DNA from: Verrucomicrobiota bacterium
GTDB lineage: Bacteria > Verrucomicrobiota > Kiritimatiellia > B70-G9
Assembly (NCBI GenBank): GCA_003641465.1
Contig: QNAJ01000032.1
Span: 1 to 10,690, forward strand
Direction: 5' to 3'
Length of the DNA stretch: 10,690 nt
Shown: one piece after another, positions 7,159 through 10,690 of the stretch
Numbering within the stretch: position 1 is the first letter of the stretch
Layout of the letters: each line of letters opens with the position of its first letter
Notes under the pieces: model-generated
Databases searched by the model: none
What the model was told of the DNA's origin: nothing
Seen by the model: the letters and a program-made list of their open reading frames with translations, nothing else
Program-made: the position numbers and the translations under genes

Positions 7159-8454
7159 ATGCAGGAAAAGAGTCCAGAGACGGCCGAGCTCAGATACGGG
7201 GAGAAGTCACTGGAGCTGCCCGTACTGAAGGGTACCGCGGGGGATACCGCGCTGGATATCAGATCCCTGCGGAAACTGACGGGGATGGTGGCATTCGATC
7301 CCGGTTTTGCGAACACCGCCTCCTGCGCCAGTCGCATCTGTTACATCGATGGGGAGAAAGGTCAGTTGTTTTACCGCGGATACCCGGTGGAGTACCTGGC
7401 CGAAAATCATGAATTTGTGGAAGTGGCCTACCTTCTGGTGCACGGTCAGCTTCCGGACCCGGATGAACGCGCGCGGTTTTCCGAACTTCTGAACCGCCAT
7501 TCACTGATTCACGAAGACATGCAGCATTTTTTCCGGAACTATCCGGAAGGAGCCCATCCCATGGCGATTCTGTCGGCAATGGTGGTTTCCCTTTCCACAT
7601 TCTACCCCGAACTCGAGGCCAGTGAAGACGAGGAGATCGACATCACGGTTACACGGCTTCTTTCGAAACTGCGTACGATCGCAGCCTTTTCCTACAAAAA
7701 GTCAGTAGGTGAGGCCTTCGTCTATCCCAGCTATAAGCTGAAATACTGTGAGAATCTTCTTAACATGATGTTTTCTTCGTCCGTAGTGGATTACCAGCTT
7801 GATCCCGTGGTGGTGAGGACCCTGGACCGCGTGCTGACGCTGCATGCTGATCACGGACAGAACTGCTCGACCACAACGGTGCGAATGGTGGGCAGCGCCG
7901 GTGCCAATCTTTATGCCTCGGTGGCGGCCGGAATCTGTGCTCTTTGGGGCAATCTGCACGGAGGGGCCAATCAGTCGGTTATCGAAATGCTGGAACGCAT
8001 CGCAGCGGACGGCGGTAATGTTGAGCGGGCGATCGAGGCTGCCAAGAGCGGAGACAGGGCAAGAAGGCTCATGGGATTTGGGCATCGCGTCTATAAGACT
8101 TATGATCCCCGTGCTAGAGTCGCGAAGAAGCTTTACCACGATCTCGCCCGGCATCTCAACATTGATGATCCGCTTCATGAGATAGCCTTGAGACTGGAGG
8201 AAAAGGCACTCTCTGATCCCTACTTCACGGAACGCGGCCTGTATCCGAATATTGATTTCTATACCGGACTGATTTTCCGGGCTATGGGCATCCCGAGAGA
8301 GATGTTTACGGTGATGTTCGCCTTGGGCCGATTGCCCGGCTGGATCGCGCATTGGCTGGAACAACATGCCGATCCCGAAAAGCGCATCGCAAGGCCGCGC
8401 CAGTTGTACCTCGGTCCCGAACCGCGCCCCTCCCAATCCTCTTTCTCATCGTGA
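7159..8454 (+). CDS. gltA: Citrate synthase (type I, GltA-like)
   Basis: Condenses acetyl-CoA with oxaloacetate to citrate at the entry of the TCA cycle, in the cytoplasm. The protein has 431 residues, against about 427 for E. coli GltA, and keeps the N-terminal beta-domain of the Gram-negative type (LPVLKGTAGD, then FDPGFANTASC). The catalytic triad is intact: His267 in WGNLHGGAN, His309 in GFGHRVYK and Asp366 in PNIDFYTG. These align with E. coli His264, His305 and Asp362 with a steady offset. Arg residues of the citrate site appear in GHRVYKTYDPRA and RPRQLYLG. The ATG is the only usable start: the frame is open back to the rpmB stop but holds no other ATG, GTG or TTG. No Shine-Dalgarno is visible before it. 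It follows rpmB by 36 nt and converges with the Mut7-C gene, whose stop lies 7 nt away. Confidence 0.97.
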   Translation: MQEKSPETAELRYGEKSLELPVLKGTAGDTALDIRSLRKLTGMVAFDPGFANTASCASRICYIDGEKGQLFYRGYPVEYLAENHEFVEVAYLLVHGQLPDPDERARFSELLNRHSLIHEDMQHFFRNYPEGAHPMAILSAMVVSLSTFYPELEASEDEEIDITVTRLLSKLRTIAAFSYKKSVGEAFVYPSYKLKYCENLLNMMFSSSVVDYQLDPVVVRTLDRVLTLHADHGQNCSTTTVRMVGSAGANLYASVAAGICALWGNLHGGANQSVIEMLERIAADGGNVERAIEAAKSGDRARRLMGFGHRVYKTYDPRARVAKKLYHDLARHLNIDDPLHEIALRLEEKALSDPYFTERGLYPNIDFYTGLIFRAMGIPREMFTVMFALGRLPGWIAHWLEQHADPEKRIARPRQLYLGPEPRPSQSSFSS

Positions 8455-8461
8455 TCCCCGC

Positions 8462-8965
8462 TCAGTCTTCCGGAATGAGAAGACCGAGTCGCCGCACTGT
8501 GTTCTTCACGTGACTGCCTTTCCAGTAGACGCGGCCGCATCCGGGACAGATCTGAAGCGGTAACTTCCGGTCAAGAACATCGGCGGGGACACGATCACGC
8601 AATTGTTCCGGATCAGGCGCCGCCTCAAGCGGCAGATTGCACCAGACACAGCGCGAGAACGCATATTCGGTAGTCAAGCGCAGCTGACGGACTACAAAGC
8701 GGAACTGTTCGACCGGATGCTCCGGTGCGACGTAAAGCAGATGGTGGGGACGTGGATATTCCTGACTGAGACGGCGGTTACGGGTCAGAAATATGCGGCC
8801 GTCACGATTGCTGAGCGCGATAAGTTCATGCGTGCGCAACCTGCGATTCCAGAACACGTCATAGCCGGCGAGCCGCAGGTAGCGCCCGAGTCGGATGACC
8901 ATGTGGTCAGCAGTGAACCGGGGTGGTGAGAACTCGGAGTGGATGCGATCAGAGGCAGATATCAT
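8462..8965 (-). CDS. Mut7-C domain protein, PIN-like putative RNase with zinc ribbon
   Basis: A 167-residue soluble protein matching the Mut7-C family, a predicted RNase domain of PIN-like fold joined to a zinc ribbon. The N-terminal half shows RFTADHMVIRLGRYLRLAGYD (from residue 16) with the conserved acidic Asp20, Glu47 in the helix after the first strand, and DGRIFLTRNRRL at 55-66. In that last motif most family members I recall have Asp where this protein has Asn63, so nuclease activity may be altered or lost. The C-terminal half holds Cys106/Cys109 (RCVWCN) and Cys140/Cys143 (CPGCG) followed by VYWKGSH, the family hallmark. The ATG at 8965 keeps the full PIN-like domain, but there is no strong Shine-Dalgarno. 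The gene converges with gltA and is divergent from the TPR gene. Cellular substrate unknown. Confidence 0.85.
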   Translation of the reverse strand: MISASDRIHSEFSPPRFTADHMVIRLGRYLRLAGYDVFWNRRLRTHELIALSNRDGRIFLTRNRRLSQEYPRPHHLLYVAPEHPVEQFRFVVRQLRLTTEYAFSRCVWCNLPLEAAPDPEQLRDRVPADVLDRKLPLQICPGCGRVYWKGSHVKNTVRRLGLLIPED

Positions 8966-8985
8966 TGTCTGTACCCAGAAGACGG

Positions 8986-9014
8986 TTGTATTCCTTTGTG
9001 TCTCTCACTAGAAT
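8986..9014 (+). promoter_or_regulatory. Putative sigma70-type promoter for the TPR-macro genes
   Basis: TTGTAT at 8986-8991 and TAGAAT at 9009-9014 are separated by 17 bases. They match consensus in three and five of six positions. A start of transcription near 9021 would leave about 14 nt before the ATG, including AAGGTGAG at 9025-9032. It lies in the 69-nt divergent gap shared with the Mut7-C gene. I found no equally good promoter on the opposite strand; TTCTAG-N17-TACAAC reading leftward is a weak candidate. Confidence 0.45.
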
Positions 9015-9034
9015 TATTCTTGGTAAGGTGAGCG

Positions 9035-9448
9035 ATGGCCAGTCCGAAGAGGAAGAAAAGGCTTTCCCGTAACGATCAGGTGGAAATCGAGTTTCTGGAA
9101 GCGGTAAGGCGCAGATGCCCGCGCAAGCTCGATGTGCTCCACGCGCTGGGGGATCTCTATACCCGCGTGGGCAAGTATCAGGAGGGTTTGCAGATTGACG
9201 AGCAGTTGGTTTCGAGTTGTCCCTCGGATCCTTTTGCTTGGTACAACCTGGCATGCAGCTACGCACTGGTAGGTAATCGGGATGGGGCGATGAGCGCCCT
9301 GAAGAGGGCTGTGGATCTGGGCTATGACGACTTTGAGTGGGCACAGGAGGACAGTGACCTGGAATCGCTGCGAAAGGATCCGGAATTTGGCAGATTGCTT
9401 GAACAGATGAAATTGGTCCGCAGTCGCCAGGGGGCCGGCCATGACTGA
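9035..9448 (+). CDS. Small TPR-repeat protein
   Basis: A 137-residue soluble protein with no signal peptide and a lysine/arginine-rich N-terminus (residues 5-12). Two TPR-like helical hairpins are visible. One is at about 32-65 (LGDLYTRVGKYQEGL...P), the other at 66-99 (AWYNLACSYALVGNRDGAMSALKRAVDLGY). A capping segment DSDLESLRKDPEFGRLL follows around 106-124, a C-terminal pattern common in short TPR proteins. TPRs mediate protein-protein contacts, so this is probably an adaptor; the partner is not evident. AAGGTGAG just upstream supports the ATG. Its stop overlaps the next gene by 8 nt (ATGACTGA), so the two are probably translated together. No catalytic motif is visible. Confidence 0.85.
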   Translation: MASPKRKKRLSRNDQVEIEFLEAVRRRCPRKLDVLHALGDLYTRVGKYQEGLQIDEQLVSSCPSDPFAWYNLACSYALVGNRDGAMSALKRAVDLGYDDFEWAQEDSDLESLRKDPEFGRLLEQMKLVRSRQGAGHD

Positions 9449-9986
9449 GTGGTCGCCGCAGGCCTGCAAGAAAATCGCTGTGGTGCAAGGTGACATCACG
9501 CGCGAGCAGGTGGATGCGATCGTTAACGCGGCCAACCGGAGTCTGCTGGGCGGTGGCGGAGTAGATGGAGCAATCCACCGGGCAGCCGGACCGGAATTGC
9601 TCGAGGAGTGCCGCCGACTGGGAGGCTGCCCCACGGGACAAGCAAAGATCACCCGCGGCTACAGACTGCCGGCGAAGTGGGTCATTCACACAGTCGGCCC
9701 GGTGTGGCGCGGGGGAGCCCATGGTGAAGACCAGCTTCTGGCATCCTGCTATCGCAGCAGCTTGGACCTCGCCGTGGAGAAAGGAGTGCGGCGGATTGCC
9801 TTCCCGGCAATCAGCACCGGAGCTTACCGCTTCCCGCTGGAACGTGCCACGCGGATTGCGGTAAGGGAGGTTCTACGGTTCCTGTCGGAGCACCCGGGGA
9901 TAGAGGAAGTGCGGTTTGTGTGTTTTGACAGTGGGACATACACTGTCTACCGGAAGGTGGTGGAGGAGCTTTGCGGCGAACGCTGA
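9441..9986 (+). CDS. Macro-domain protein (MacroD/YmdB-like, ADP-ribose-binding hydrolase)
   Basis: A 181-residue single-domain macro protein that should bind ADP-ribose. Its motifs are those of the MacroD/YmdB class, whose members remove mono-ADP-ribose from acidic residues and deacetylate O-acetyl-ADP-ribose. They are QGDIT at 16-20, IVNAAN at 27-32, the substrate loop GGGGVDGAIHRAAGP at 37-51 with the presumed catalytic Asp42, CPTGQAKIT at 63-71, VIHTVGPVW at 81-89, and the diphosphate-binding AISTGAYRFP at 123-132. Length and order are normal for the family. The ATG overlaps the TPR gene's stop by 8 nt and has only a weak G-rich ribosome site, so it probably depends on coupling to the TPR gene. 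The natural substrate is unknown. No ADP-ribosyltransferase lies in the window that would make it a toxin-antitoxin partner. Confidence 0.93.
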   Translation: MTEWSPQACKKIAVVQGDITREQVDAIVNAANRSLLGGGGVDGAIHRAAGPELLEECRRLGGCPTGQAKITRGYRLPAKWVIHTVGPVWRGGAHGEDQLLASCYRSSLDLAVEKGVRRIAFPAISTGAYRFPLERATRIAVREVLRFLSEHPGIEEVRFVCFDSGTYTVYRKVVEELCGER

Positions 9987-10015
9987 AGATTTGTCGAGCG
10001 GGAAGGAGGGTAACT

Positions 10016-10690
10016 ATGCAATTTCCCAGGTCTGCAGCGATCTGGCTTGCTCTGGTTGTGAGTCTTTTTTTCCGGATACCGGGCGCAGCCGCGTCTGCGG
10101 TAGAAGCTGATCTCCGCTATTACGGTGTCTACCGGAGTGCAAGGACGGGGTGGGCACCGGTGCCGGCTGCAGTGTCGCCGGAGCTCGTCCCGGGCGTGGA
10201 CGTGGTTATCTATCGCGTTGGGGCCGTGTCCGCCTTCGACATGATCCTGTCACCGGGTGTAGACGTGAATGGTCTCTCCTTGAGCCTTCCCGGCTGGCGT
10301 CTGCTGCATGTGACGGCTGGCTCGGCGGTGTGGATGAGGGAGGGCCGCCTGCTGGTATGCCGTGCTCCGATTGCATATCAGATACGGGGGAGGTCCGTGG
10401 TTCGTCTTGCGGCGGGCTTCCGCCGGTGTGGGGAGGGCATAGGGTTCTGGGTGATCGGGCACGATCCTGACTATCCACTCGTAATCGACCCGGAGATCCT
10501 CAATCTCTCCTATGCCGGAGATGCGCAGCACGATGAGTTTAATGCGGTCGCTGTAGGGCCGGACGGCAGCACGTACATGGCGGGTGAGACCGTCGTGAGT
10601 GGTACGGTGGACGCATTGGTGGTCAAGGTTTCTCCGTCGGGAACTAACATAGAGTATATGACCATAATCTCCGGCGGCAGCAACGATGTC
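10016..10690 (+). CDS. Secreted SBBP-repeat (beta-propeller) protein, 3'-truncated
   Basis: Open to the right edge: 225 codons read without a stop from the ATG, which follows AAGGAGG at 10003-10009 by six bases. The N-terminus is a clear Sec signal peptide: Arg5, then a hydrophobic core at 7-19, with likely cleavage after Ala-Ser-Ala at residue 28. Residues about 60-160 match the domain that precedes SBBP repeats in many secreted proteins: GVDVVIYRV, FDMILSPGVDVNGLSLS, PIAYQI and DPDYPLVIDPEIL near 150-162. The first SBBP-type blade starts at about residue 163, with YAGDAQHDEFNAVAVGPDGSTYMAGET, and continues to the edge. Such proteins form extracellular or surface beta-propellers of unknown ligand. 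The N-terminal domain seems shorter than usual, because the part that normally precedes GVDVV is nearly absent. It lies 29 nt after the macro gene and may share its transcript. Confidence 0.8.
   Translation, partial: MQFPRSAAIWLALVVSLFFRIPGAAASAVEADLRYYGVYRSARTGWAPVPAAVSPELVPGVDVVIYRVGAVSAFDMILSPGVDVNGLSLSLPGWRLLHVTAGSAVWMREGRLLVCRAPIAYQIRGRSVVRLAAGFRRCGEGIGFWVIGHDPDYPLVIDPEILNLSYAGDAQHDEFNAVAVGPDGSTYMAGETVVSGTVDALVVKVSPSGTNIEYMTIISGGSNDV

Noticed and set aside
8603..8929. + strand frame of 108 codons within the Mut7-C region
   Set aside because: The - strand frame carries the complete Mut7-C motifs including two CxxC pairs; this frame is its shadow and has no ribosome site.
9441..9986. Macro domain as antitoxin of a DarTG-like toxin-antitoxin system
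   Set aside because: DarG-type antitoxins pair with an adjacent ADP-ribosyltransferase. The neighbours here are a TPR protein and a secreted SBBP protein, and the macro motifs fit the housekeeping MacroD/YmdB class.
10206..10531. - strand frames of 90-93 codons and a + strand frame at 10150-10470 near the right end
   Set aside because: The + strand frame starting at 10016 has a strong ribosome site, a signal peptide and SBBP-type motifs, and continues to the edge. The others are shadows.

Overview
The window is a piece of a moderately G+C-rich bacterial chromosome with dense, mostly housekeeping gene content. It holds twelve supportable genes, eleven on the + strand and one on the - strand. 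Several starts are GTG or TTG, and short overlaps and strong Shine-Dalgarno sequences are common. I cannot name the organism. Three traits fit deep-branching Gram-negative-type or candidate phyla (for example around Planctomycetota, Armatimonadota or Acidobacteriota) better than Enterobacteria or Bacillus: SecD and SecF fused in one protein, a long zinc-ribbon (four-cysteine) form of ribosomal protein L28, and a secreted SBBP-repeat protein. That placement is a weak inference.

Region 1 (1-6828) is one tightly packed + strand run. It opens with the two ATPase subunits of an Opp/Dpp/Nik-type ABC importer; the first is cut by the window edge and the second overlaps it. A DUF4213/DUF364 'putative heavy-metal chelation' protein follows, overlapping again. 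Next come tgt (tRNA-guanine transglycosylase), yajC and a secDF fusion. The order tgt-yajC-secD-secF is a classic bacterial arrangement. Here the stretch upstream of tgt, where queA often sits, is taken by the importer and DUF364 genes.

Region 2 (6829-8454) holds rpmB (L28), with a well-spaced sigma70-like promoter in front of it, and then gltA (citrate synthase) after a 36-nt gap that has no visible Shine-Dalgarno.

Region 3 (8462-10690) holds a Mut7-C family putative RNase on the - strand, convergent with gltA. Divergent from it, behind a plausible promoter, are a small TPR protein, a MacroD/YmdB-like macro-domain protein that overlaps the TPR gene by 8 nt, and the first 225 codons of a secreted SBBP beta-propeller-type protein that runs off the right end.

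I see no mobile element, CRISPR array, tRNA, rRNA or clear intrinsic terminator. Nothing here amounts to a clearly new system. The points most worth a second look are the DUF364 protein coupled to a Dpp-type importer, the Asp-to-Asn change in the Mut7-C RNase, and the TPR-macro pair divergent from that RNase.
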